A stretch of DNA of 64,000 bases from NCBI GenBank assembly GCA_964497185.1, contig CAZCBX010000005.1, positions 62,001 to 126,000 of the forward strand, written 5' to 3'. This DNA is from CAZCBX01 sp964497185. Its GTDB lineage: Bacteria > Bdellovibrionota_G > JALEGL01 > JAGRMV01. The notes below the pieces were generated by a model. The model ran no database searches. It was not told the origin of the DNA and saw nothing but the letters and a program-made list of their open reading frames with translations. The position numbers and the translations under genes were made by a program. This document shows positions 56,733 through 64,000 of the stretch, in pieces. Positions within the stretch are counted from its first letter, which is position 1, and each line of letters starts with the position of its first letter.

Positions 56733-58065
56733 CAATTCCCAATTCCTTGAGTTTGCTTTCAAGCTCTTTGATTTTTAACCCTAAAAATTTGGCAGCGGCT
56801 GCTGCAGAGCCACGGTGTTTTTGCAGGGTTTCCAATACATACATTTTTTCAAAATGTTTTATGGCTTCATGAAGCGGTAGCATTTTATTTTTTGTATAAG
56901 TAGGAATGCTTTCTACATTGCTTTTTAGGGGGATGTCGTCAGGCTCAATGACTTCTTTACCCAATGCAACCAGTCGTTCCATCATGGTTTCTAATTCTCG
57001 AATGTTGCCAGGCCAAGGGTACATCTGTAGTGCAAGGAGGGCATCTTGCGTTAAGGTAACTTCTCTACCAAATTTTTTCTTATATTTATTCAAATAAAAA
57101 TGGACCATGTCGGGCACGTCTTTGGCTCTGTCGCGTAATGGAGGTAAGTGAAAAAGTGCGCTAGAAATGGCGTAATATAAATCTTCACGAAATAAATCTT
57201 TGTTTAAATGTTCTTGTATATTGGGTTGGCTTGCCCCAATGATTCGAACATCGATGGCAATTTTTTTATCGCTTCCAACGCGTTCAAATGAGCGGTCCAA
57301 AAGCATACGATGAAGCTTTTGTTGAATGGTTTGGGGTAGCGATAATATTTCATCCAAGAAAAGGGTTCCATTTTGAGCAAGCTCGATTTTCCCTAGTTTT
57401 CGTTGCTTGGTGGTCGCGCTTACAGCAAGGCCAAATAATTCAACTTGCAATTCTTCTTCTGTAAAAGCAGAACAGTCAATTTTGATAAAAGCTTTGTTTT
57501 TTCGATAGCTGGCCTGATGAAGGGTTCGTGCAAAGATGTCTTTACCCGTGCCTCGTTCTCCTGTGATCATGATGTGCGCATCGGTTTGCGCAACTTTTTC
57601 CATTTGATCTTGCATTTTCTTCATCCACGGAGATTGTCCAAACACTGTTTTTTGGATTTTCTTCATTTGCTCATCGCGCAGATATGCATTTTCAGCTTTG
57701 GCTTGTGCAAGTTCCAGTGCTTTTTGTACTTTGACGCGCAAGAGATCGGGTGGAAAAGGTTTGGCAATAAAATCGAATGCTCCATGTTTCATGGCTTCAA
57801 CTGCGATCTCAATGGTGCCAAAAGCAGTGATCATCATCACGGTGGTCTGGGGTGCCTGTTGTTTGATCGATTGCAAGACCTGCATGCCATCCATGTCTTC
57901 CATTTTTAAATCGGTGATCACGAATTCAGGTCCACTGGCGTGAAAGTATTCCAAGCCTTCTCGACCACTATTGGCACCATACACTTCGTGGCCTAATTTT
58001 TTTAAAATTTGAACAATGCCTTCACGCATGGTCGTATTGTCTTCAATTACTAGTATATGGGCCAT
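56722..58065 (-). CDS. NtrC-type response regulator lacking the GAFTGA loop
   Basis: The 447-residue protein has a receiver domain (about 1-120; Asp 52 as phospho-acceptor, Lys 102), an AAA+ domain (about 140-375; Walker A GERGTGKD at 169-176, Walker B GTLFLDEI at 233-240) and a Fis-like helix-turn-helix (last 45 residues). At the position of the GAFTGA loop (216-221, after ELFG) the sequence reads SATTKQ, and the second arginine-finger position (FREDLYYA, residue 299) is Ala. It therefore probably cannot engage sigma-54 in the standard way, and may act on another sigma factor or as a DNA-binding repressor. It is between the kinase and the coiled-coil gene. Confidence 0.88.
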   Translation of the reverse strand: MAHILVIEDNTTMREGIVQILKKLGHEVYGANSGREGLEYFHASGPEFVITDLKMEDMDGMQVLQSIKQQAPQTTVMMITAFGTIEIAVEAMKHGAFDFIAKPFPPDLLRVKVQKALELAQAKAENAYLRDEQMKKIQKTVFGQSPWMKKMQDQMEKVAQTDAHIMITGERGTGKDIFARTLHQASYRKNKAFIKIDCSAFTEEELQVELFGLAVSATTKQRKLGKIELAQNGTLFLDEILSLPQTIQQKLHRMLLDRSFERVGSDKKIAIDVRIIGASQPNIQEHLNKDLFREDLYYAISSALFHLPPLRDRAKDVPDMVHFYLNKYKKKFGREVTLTQDALLALQMYPWPGNIRELETMMERLVALGKEVIEPDDIPLKSNVESIPTYTKNKMLPLHEAIKHFEKMYVLETLQKHRGSAAAAAKFLGLKIKELESKLKELGIDAL

Positions 58066-58096
58066 GACGATCCTCTGTATAAAGTAAAGCTGTAAG

Positions 58097-59593
58097 TCAT
58101 TGTTTCACCGGAAGGAGAATGCGCACCAATGTGCCTTGATTTTGATTGGACTCGATTTCGATATCTCCACCATGGGCTGCAATAATTTTTTGAACCATGG
58201 CCAATCCCAGTCCATTTCCATATTCTTTGGTGGTAAAGAAGGGTTGAAACAATTTTTCCTTATCTTGCGCGCGGATGCCAGAACCAGAGTCCTGAATTTC
58301 TAGCGTCACATTTTTCTCACCATAGATGCAAAGAAAAGAAAGTTGCTTGGGCTGTTTATCCATGGCATCCAATGCATTCTCTATTAAATTATGTAGCGCG
58401 CGTTCAAGATGGTGTCTGTCGCCTTCAATTTTCACCCTGGCATCGATTTCTTTGTTTATTTGAACTTTTTGTTTTTCAAAAATACCGGACCAATGGAAAA
58501 ATAAATCGTTAAAAAATTCTTGCATGTCAATGGTCGAAAGCTGTAAGGCAGGTTTTCTCGCAAAGTTTAAAAATTCATCGACCAATTTCTTAAGGTTATT
58601 GGTTTCAAATAATATCTTATCAACGGATTGTTGATCTTGCTGATCCAATGAACTTTCCTTTAATAAATTGGCAAATAATTCAATACCGCCCAATGGATTT
58701 CGAACCTCATGCGCAATCCCCCGTAGCATCACTTGCAGACTTTGATCACGTTCGATGATTTTCTGTCTCATTTCGTCCATGACGTAGGATAAAAAACCAA
58801 TTTCATTTTGTGTTTGTATTTCAATTTCATGATCGAGCTGACCGTCACCAATGCGCTGGGCCGATAACACCAAATGGTCGATGGGATTGACAATTTTCCG
58901 AGATAGAAGATAGCTAATGACCAAAATTATAAAAATAAAGAAAATACCCGCTCCAATGATTCTTCGTTCAAGCGCACGGAGATTTTTAAAAAAGGATGCG
59001 TTTCCATCCACGCCCACAATGGCCATCACTGCATTTTGATCTGGATCGACGATGGGGGCAAAAGCAGATTTATAGAATTGACCATCTTGCCCCTTAAATA
59101 AAACAGATGGTTGGGCCATGCCAGGTTGAACAGCTTCTATTTCAGTTTGGTGAAGTGCAAATCTCTCGAAAGAGGGAGCCAGCTGTGTGTCAGCGCCACT
59201 GGTGTCCAGATACATTTGACCATTGACATCCATAATATAAATACGTTCGATATCCTGGCGCTTTTCTAGCCGCTGTAGTTTCTCTTCGATATTTTGATAA
59301 GTTTGGCCTTGGGTACCAGCCGTTTGCAGTGACAAGAGTTGAAAAGGTTTGATTTGTAGGGCACTCATCTCCGCAGTTGTGGCTAGGCGTTTGCCCAGTT
59401 CATCATCCAGCGCATTTTTGGTTGAAATATAAAAGAATGCGCTTAGAAAAATAAAAATAAGTAAAACGGGAAACAAGTAATAAAAAATAAGCGTGTTTTG
59501 AATGCGGTTGGGAAAAGACAGAATATCTGAAATCGAAATGTTCGAATTATGGGAGGACGTTTTCAAGGTGTTCAATTTTCCATGTCGGGTCAT
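58097..59593 (-). CDS. Membrane histidine kinase with sensor, HAMP and kinase domains
   Basis: The 498-residue protein has two membrane helices (about 34-56 and 213-230) around a periplasmic domain of about 155 residues with a Cache/PAS-like pattern (RIYIMDVNGQMYLDTSG, VMAIVGVDG). A HAMP linker follows (about 231-283), then a HisKA domain with GIAHEVRNPLGG (His 295) and an HATPase_c domain with LIENALDA, DSGSGI and GNGLGLAMVQKI. It is the partner of the adjacent regulator, 31 nt downstream. The start at 59593 overlaps yraN by 47 nt; I see no better start downstream before the first membrane helix. Confidence 0.88.
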   Translation of the reverse strand: MTRHGKLNTLKTSSHNSNISISDILSFPNRIQNTLIFYYLFPVLLIFIFLSAFFYISTKNALDDELGKRLATTAEMSALQIKPFQLLSLQTAGTQGQTYQNIEEKLQRLEKRQDIERIYIMDVNGQMYLDTSGADTQLAPSFERFALHQTEIEAVQPGMAQPSVLFKGQDGQFYKSAFAPIVDPDQNAVMAIVGVDGNASFFKNLRALERRIIGAGIFFIFIILVISYLLSRKIVNPIDHLVLSAQRIGDGQLDHEIEIQTQNEIGFLSYVMDEMRQKIIERDQSLQVMLRGIAHEVRNPLGGIELFANLLKESSLDQQDQQSVDKILFETNNLKKLVDEFLNFARKPALQLSTIDMQEFFNDLFFHWSGIFEKQKVQINKEIDARVKIEGDRHHLERALHNLIENALDAMDKQPKQLSFLCIYGEKNVTLEIQDSGSGIRAQDKEKLFQPFFTTKEYGNGLGLAMVQKIIAAHGGDIEIESNQNQGTLVRILLPVKQ

Positions 59594-59897
59594 GATATTC
59601 TACCAAAATAAGATCAACCCGTTGATCCATCTCTTGAGGTAATCTTACACTATATGCTTGGGCAAGCTGACGAAGTTTTTTTTGTTTTTTATGGTCAAAG
59701 TGATCAATGGGTGAAAAATGCTGGTTGCTTCGAATGGTTTTTACCTCGACAAACACCAAACAATCTTGATCTTGGGCTACAATATCAAGCTCGCCTCGGG
59801 GCAGACGAACGTTTTGGGCCACGATTTTAAGTCGTTTCTTTTTTAAAAAAGCGGCGGCTTGTTGTTCGCCTAAGCGACCGAGTTCATGCGGATTCAT
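59547..59897 (-). CDS. yraN: UPF0102 YraN family protein
   Basis: The 116-residue protein matches the YraN family, predicted Holliday-junction-resolvase-like nucleases of unknown role. It has GRLGEQQAAAFLKKK, NVRLPRGELDIVAQDQDCLVFVEVKT (the E/D/ExK nuclease motif) and KKQKKLRQLAQAYS. The ATG at 59897 starts MNPHELGRLGE, the family N-terminus; ten upstream codons are rejected. rnhB and yraN are often neighbours; here pyrD separates them. Confidence 0.9.
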   Translation of the reverse strand: MNPHELGRLGEQQAAAFLKKKRLKIVAQNVRLPRGELDIVAQDQDCLVFVEVKTIRSNQHFSPIDHFDHKKQKKLRQLAQAYSVRLPQEMDQRVDLILVEYHDPTWKIEHLENVLP

Positions 59898-59964
59898 GGA
59901 TATTTCATACCATGCTACTGCCATCATGCAAGGTCAGCGCTTCAGAACTTTTTAGAACATACCT

Positions 59965-61020
59965 TTATAAATCAGAGAGGAGCCAAGCCCATGATTTTCG
60001 AGCCCCCTGGGTAGCCAAACTGGACCAAACACCGGTGTAGAGCTGGCAAAGTGGGCCATAAGCAAGATACGCCTGAACATCGCTTGGGTGCATGATGCCC
60101 CCACATCCAATCAGGTGTGTGGCGGCTTGACATTGTGCAAGGGCGTCTTTCCATTGAGCCAGCAAAGATAAATTTTGACTGCGCAGGGGCGCGCCGCTGA
60201 GTCCCCCGCCATGCTTATATCTAAAATACTCTGCATGGCGTTGATCCACGGTTGCCAGCCGATCGACCTGATAGTCTTTTGTTGTATTGCCAATGACCAA
60301 AGCGTCGATTTTGCCTTCCGCACAAAGTTGGAGGATTTTAGAGTTGGGTTTCATGGGCTGTAGTTTAAGCACGATGGGAAGATCGAATTCAAAACACGCT
60401 TCTGGCACATCCAGCTTTGTTAAATCCTCACCCACATTGGGGCAGCTTTGATTGATTTCAATAAAATCGACATGGTTTTGAGCCTTTTGTATGCAAGTGA
60501 TAATGCCATGATTTTTTGCCTGGTCGTCATCCAAGGGGTGGCCCATCACACTCAAACCAATTGGAAATGCGTGGGGCTTGTATTGGACTCTGAATTTTTG
60601 AATGTTTTCGACGATCACATCAATACCTGGGCTTGGCAGGCCCAAGGCGTTGATGGCAGCGTGAGACGCTGATAAAGGCAACCATGGCGTGCCAGGATTG
60701 CCTTTATGGGGCCGATGGAGGGCAGTGCCAACCACCACATACCCAGCGCCAAGCCTGTATAAAAAGCCAAGCATGCTGCCATCTTTGTCCAGGCCGGCGG
60801 CTACACCCAAAGGATTTCGAAACTCAAGGCCCATGCATTGAACTGGGACAGTAGGTACAACGCCTTTGGCACTGAAGTGCGCCAGGGTGGGCATAATTTT
60901 TTTTCGTGCCCATGAGTAAAAGCCAATGAGCCAAGCAGAAGGTAAAAGTCGGGTCAGTACGGGGCGGAGAATCAAATAGTCAAATTTAATCAGCACGATG
61001 CGTAATACCCTATCACACAT
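59965..61020 (-). CDS. pyrD: Dihydroorotate dehydrogenase-like protein
   Basis: The 351-residue protein fits the quinone-linked (class 2) form: a basic, amphipathic N-terminal segment (LIGFYSWARKKIMP), FRNPLGVAAGLDKDGSMLGFLYRLG, GTALHRPHKGNPGTPW, LGLPSPGIDVI, INQSCPN and GGGLSGAPLRSQNLSLL, with IGCGGI. The class 2 sequence at the catalytic Ser region is usually NISSPNTPG; here it reads NQSCPNVGED, and PGNPKPR is PGTPWLP. So the enzyme is divergent, and the electron acceptor is uncertain. It stands between rnhB and yraN. Confidence 0.8.
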   Translation of the reverse strand: MCDRVLRIVLIKFDYLILRPVLTRLLPSAWLIGFYSWARKKIMPTLAHFSAKGVVPTVPVQCMGLEFRNPLGVAAGLDKDGSMLGFLYRLGAGYVVVGTALHRPHKGNPGTPWLPLSASHAAINALGLPSPGIDVIVENIQKFRVQYKPHAFPIGLSVMGHPLDDDQAKNHGIITCIQKAQNHVDFIEINQSCPNVGEDLTKLDVPEACFEFDLPIVLKLQPMKPNSKILQLCAEGKIDALVIGNTTKDYQVDRLATVDQRHAEYFRYKHGGGLSGAPLRSQNLSLLAQWKDALAQCQAATHLIGCGGIMHPSDVQAYLAYGPLCQLYTGVWSSLATQGARKSWAWLLSDL

Positions 61021-61083
61021 CCAAAAGCTTCACATCCTCTAGGTGATGCGTTCAACAAGCCGACGATGGGCTCACAGCAGAGG

Positions 61084-61704
61084 TTATCCGAAAGAAAACG
61101 ATTTCCGGTGTAGGGGGCAGAGGCCATGTTGCTGCACGGCTTGTCGATGCAACTTGGTGCCATATCCTTTATGCTGCGCAAAGCCATAGGCTGGATAAAG
61201 ACGATCTTGTTCCATCATCCACTGGTCACGATGCACTTTGGCCAGAATGGATGCGGCCCCAATGGAAACCACACGATCATCGCCTTTAATGATGGTTCGC
61301 TGCGCAATATCCATATCCAATTTTTGATTGCCGTCCACCAAGCAGAGCGAGGGCGAGGGACTGAGTTGCATGATGGCTTGTTTCATCGCCAGCAGCGATG
61401 CCTGCAAAATATTGATTTGATCGATGATGCGGGGTTCAATCATGACAATGGCATACCCAAGTGCATGGGCCTTGATTTGGGGGTACAAAGCGGCCCGTTT
61501 TTTTGCTGAAATTTTTTTCGAATCTCGAATTTGATCTGCAAAAGGGCATTGATTTGGATCCAAGATCACTGCCGCCGCTGCCACCGGACCCGCAACGCAA
61601 CCCCGACCGACTTCATCTACACCGGCAATGGTTGGGTAACCACTTTGATAAAAATGCTTTTCGACCTCAAAGGCCACAAGGGTGTCTGGCGCTTTATACT
61701 TCAT
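61084..61704 (-). CDS. rnhB: Ribonuclease HII
   Basis: RNase HII removes ribonucleotides from DNA and hydrolyses RNA-DNA hybrids. The 206-residue protein has GVDEVGRGCVAGPV (the GRG and DE motif), DSKKISAKKR, LVDGN, IKGDDRVVSIGAASILAKVHRD and the tail AQHKGYGTKLH. The catalytic carboxylates are present. The ATG at 61704 overlaps aspS by 11 nt; 17 upstream in-frame codons are rejected since they lie within aspS. Confidence 0.95.
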   Translation of the reverse strand: MKYKAPDTLVAFEVEKHFYQSGYPTIAGVDEVGRGCVAGPVAAAAVILDPNQCPFADQIRDSKKISAKKRAALYPQIKAHALGYAIVMIEPRIIDQINILQASLLAMKQAIMQLSPSPSLCLVDGNQKLDMDIAQRTIIKGDDRVVSIGAASILAKVHRDQWMMEQDRLYPAYGFAQHKGYGTKLHRQAVQQHGLCPLHRKSFSFG

Positions 61705-63487
61705 CGCCCTTGGTACGGTACGAAAGATGGAGCTCCAAAAGTTGATCCAAATCAATGGGCCCTGGGGCGTCCACCATCAAATCACTGGCATTTTGCGTTT
61801 TTGGAAACGCAATGACATCACGCAAAGATTCACAACCAGCCAAAAGCATGGCGATGCGGTCCAAACCCAATGCAATACCACCATGAGGTGGCGTGCCATA
61901 TTCAAGGGCGTCCAGAAAAAACCCAAATTTTTCTTTGGCTTCTTCGGTGCTCAAACCCAATGCTTTAAAAACTGCAGCTTGAATGTCATTTTGGTGAATT
62001 CGAATGGAACCCCCGCCAATTTCAAATCCATTCAGGACCAGGTCGTATGCATTGGAACGTACATTTTCTAAATCTTTGCTCTCCATTACTTTTTTAACAT
62101 CCTCAGGATGGGGCTGTGTAAAAGGATGATGCAGCGATACGTAGCGCTGTGCCTCCGGGTTGTATTCCATCAAGGGAAAAGACTCGACCCATAAAAAAGA
62201 CCAGGGCGTCTCAGGTCCAATGTCACATTTTTCCAGTGCAGCTTTTTTGATGCCACCCAGCGCTGCGCGTGCAATGGATGGTTGATCGGCCACCAATAAG
62301 CCCACATCCCCCGCTTCCAGGCCAAGGGCCTGGGCGGCGTTTTCCAATTCATCGGGCCGTAAAAACTTTTCAATGCTTGAACTCAGTCCGGTTTCTTTCT
62401 TTCGAATCCATACCAAACCTTTGGCCCCAAATTTTTGAACTTCTTTGGTGAGGCCATCGATTTGACTTCGAGAAAGTCGATCACCGGTTGGTAGGCGCAG
62501 GCCACGAATTTCGCCTTGCTCTTGAACAACGGTTTTAAAAACCTTAAAATCAGTGGTGGCAAACACGCTGGATACATCGACCAGCGGATATGGATAGCGC
62601 ATGTCTGGTTTATCGGAAGCATAGGTTGCCATGGCCTGTGCATAAGACATCCGTGGAAAAGGAGCCGTTAACGCCACGCCCAGAATATCTTGCCAGATTT
62701 TTTTCATGAGGCCTTCCATCAACGTCATGACATCTTCTTGTGTGACAAAACTCATCTCCACATCCAGTTGTGTGAATTCAGGTTGTCGATCGGCACGCAA
62801 ATCTTCGTCCCGAAAACATCGGACAATTTGGTAGTAACGATCAACATTGGCAATCATTAAAATTTGCTTAAAAATCTGGGGGGATTGGGGCAGGGCAAAA
62901 AACTGTTTTTCATGCACGCGACTGGGCACCACATAATCTCTGGCACCCTCAGGGGTGGATTTGGTGAGATAGGGGGTTTCGACCTCTAAAAAGTCTTGGT
63001 CATGCAAATAGGTTCGGATGGCATGATTGAGCTGATGGCGAATGCGTAAGTTTTTCTGCAGAGGCTTGCGGCGTAAGTCCAGGTACCGGTATTGAAGGCG
63101 TGTCAATTCTGATGTTTTGGGCTCGTCTTCGATTTGAAACGGCAGTGGCTTGGACGGGTTGTAAATTTTAATTTGTGTGGCTGCAACTTCAATGGTGCCG
63201 GTTGTTAAATGAGGATTGATCATTTCTTTGGGTCGTGGCTGAACACGGCCGTGAATCTGAATCACAAATTCATTTCGAACACTTTGGGCAGTTTCATGGG
63301 CTTTCGGATCGGTTTCAGGATTGAAAACGATTTGTGAAATGCCATAGCGATCCCGCAAATCAATAAATATCAAGCCCCCGTGGTCACGCCGGGAGTCCAC
63401 CCAGCCACTGAGCACAATGTCTTGGCCAGCAAATGTTGAATCAATTTCACCACATGTATGGGTTCGGTACAGGTTCGAGATGGTCAT
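61694..63487 (-). CDS. aspS: Aspartyl-tRNA synthetase
   Basis: The 597-residue class II synthetase has an N-terminal OB anticodon domain (VLSGWVDSRRDHGGLIFIDLRDR), class II motif 2 (YYQIVRCFRDEDLRADRQPEFTQLD), a GAD-type insertion (about 290-400) and motif 3 (GIALGLDRIAMLLAG). The insert and length mark the bacterial form. The discriminating residues for aspartate-specific or non-discriminating activity cannot be judged without an alignment. The ATG at 63487 overlaps hisS by 4 nt. Genes for the two synthetases are a common pair. Confidence 0.96.
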   Translation of the reverse strand: MTISNLYRTHTCGEIDSTFAGQDIVLSGWVDSRRDHGGLIFIDLRDRYGISQIVFNPETDPKAHETAQSVRNEFVIQIHGRVQPRPKEMINPHLTTGTIEVAATQIKIYNPSKPLPFQIEDEPKTSELTRLQYRYLDLRRKPLQKNLRIRHQLNHAIRTYLHDQDFLEVETPYLTKSTPEGARDYVVPSRVHEKQFFALPQSPQIFKQILMIANVDRYYQIVRCFRDEDLRADRQPEFTQLDVEMSFVTQEDVMTLMEGLMKKIWQDILGVALTAPFPRMSYAQAMATYASDKPDMRYPYPLVDVSSVFATTDFKVFKTVVQEQGEIRGLRLPTGDRLSRSQIDGLTKEVQKFGAKGLVWIRKKETGLSSSIEKFLRPDELENAAQALGLEAGDVGLLVADQPSIARAALGGIKKAALEKCDIGPETPWSFLWVESFPLMEYNPEAQRYVSLHHPFTQPHPEDVKKVMESKDLENVRSNAYDLVLNGFEIGGGSIRIHQNDIQAAVFKALGLSTEEAKEKFGFFLDALEYGTPPHGGIALGLDRIAMLLAGCESLRDVIAFPKTQNASDLMVDAPGPIDLDQLLELHLSYRTKGDEV

Positions 63488-64000
63488 GGGGACACCTTTG
63501 TTAAAAATTCTTCCCAACCATGGGTTTGCTGGGTTTGATTGTCAAAATTTTTCCACGCGATTTGCGAGGCTTGAAATTCATCTGGGCCCATAATCAGGGC
63601 ATGGGTGGCGTTGTATTTATTGGCCTGACGCAGCCCCGATTTTAAACTTGGCACATCATGCAACACATGCACAACGGCATGGGGTAGTTTGGTGCGAAGC
63701 TTTGCCGCCAGGGCCATACACGCACGGGTGCATGCTTTATCTAAGGGCACAAATGCGTATGTGTCAGGCTCGTTTAACTGCAATGAGGGCATGCTGAGCA
63801 AAAGTCGTTCAAGGCCCAAACCGAATCCGACACCCGGATGATCCTTGCCCTGCAACTGCTGCCCCAAATGATCGTACCGACCACCGGCACCCACGGTGCT
63901 TTGTGCACCCAGTCCATCAACTTTGACTTCAAAAGCCGTGTCGCCATAGTAGTCCAGTCCACGAACAATGGAGGGGTTGATGGTGTAGGCAATCTTACAC
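63484..64000 (-). CDS. hisS: Histidyl-tRNA synthetase, C-terminal part, 5' end outside the window
   Basis: The frame is open to the right edge and ends at 63484, giving about 171 residues. It shows VRGLDYYGDTAFEV, GAGGRYDHLGQQL and GFGLGLERLLLSMP (motif 3), then the anticodon-binding domain (AFVPLDKACTRACMALAAKLR, SLKSGLRQANKYNATHALIMGPDE). All match HisS. The missing 5' part lies beyond 64000. The stop overlaps the aspS start by 4 nt. Confidence 0.95.
   Translation of the reverse strand, partial: CKIAYTINPSIVRGLDYYGDTAFEVKVDGLGAQSTVGAGGRYDHLGQQLQGKDHPGVGFGLGLERLLLSMPSLQLNEPDTYAFVPLDKACTRACMALAAKLRTKLPHAVVHVLHDVPSLKSGLRQANKYNATHALIMGPDEFQASQIAWKNFDNQTQQTHGWEEFLTKVSP

Noticed and set aside
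58065..58097. Frameshift or fusion between kinase and regulator genes
   Set aside because: Both genes have complete domains with proper stop and start and a 31-nt gap.
1..64000. tRNA, rRNA or CRISPR array
   Set aside because: The gene-free stretches were read on both strands and no cloverleaf, rRNA segment or regularly spaced repeat was seen. Short tRNAs cannot be fully excluded without a covariance search.

Overview
The window is a gene-dense bacterial chromosome segment of about 64 kb, almost entirely housekeeping. The organism is Gram-negative: there are lipoproteins, beta-barrel-type outer membrane proteins, two OmpA-domain proteins and a periplasmic SurA-like protein. Several features fit the former Deltaproteobacteria (Bdellovibrionota/Myxococcota-like lineages) better than enterics: a PrkA/UPF0229/SpoVR operon, a def-fmt-PASTA-rpe operon, double PilZ proteins, a diphosphate-type phosphofructokinase and short SppA. 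That placement is inference. No rRNA, tRNA, CRISPR array, integrase or complete insertion sequence was seen.

Layout. 1-1547: a lipoprotein running off the left edge and a small hypothetical gene. 1601-6233: holA, the divergent pair rpsT/rpsA, sppA and a HIT hydrolase. 6510-8823: an outer membrane protein and a lipoprotein. 8878-14005: yceD-rpmF-fabG-acpP-fabF-rpiB-glyA, a fatty-acid cluster without plsX, fabH and fabD. 14085-15615: lipoprotein-type msrA whose 3' end is split by a higBA toxin-antitoxin cassette and then repeated. 15652-19492: riboflavin operon ribD-ribE-ribBA-ribH-nusB. 19493-24617: repeat-rich spacer, a lone M17 N-terminal-like protein, a DUF1579 protein, two membrane proteins and tandem GDPD-like secreted proteins. 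24898-30690: prkA-UPF0229-spoVR-SurA-like-rimI. 30764-32433: csp, cutA, pfk. 32521-47092 (minus strand): ompA, dnaE, small membrane proteins, a ZIP transporter, an EEP phosphatase, cardiolipin synthase, lysC-lysA and guaB-guaA. 47392-54503: AI-2E-type permease, metG, OmpA lipoprotein, PilZ protein and def-fmt-PASTA-rpe. 54508-64000 (minus strand): hisS-aspS-rnhB-pyrD-yraN followed by a histidine kinase, a response regulator, a coiled-coil secreted protein and an outer membrane protein.

The most unusual signals are four. (1) The higBA cassette sits between two 48-bp direct repeats of the msrA 3' end, so that msrA keeps an intact C-terminus and a second, diverged tail lies before ribD. (2) A family of hairpin elements has a conserved core of about 34 nt flanked by inverted arms whose sequence can differ completely between copies. 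(3) The NtrC-type regulator at 56722-58065 lacks the GAFTGA loop and is packed with its kinase, a coiled-coil protein and an outer membrane protein. (4) Several genes have promoter-like hexamers only 6-9 nt from the start codon, suggesting leaderless transcripts.
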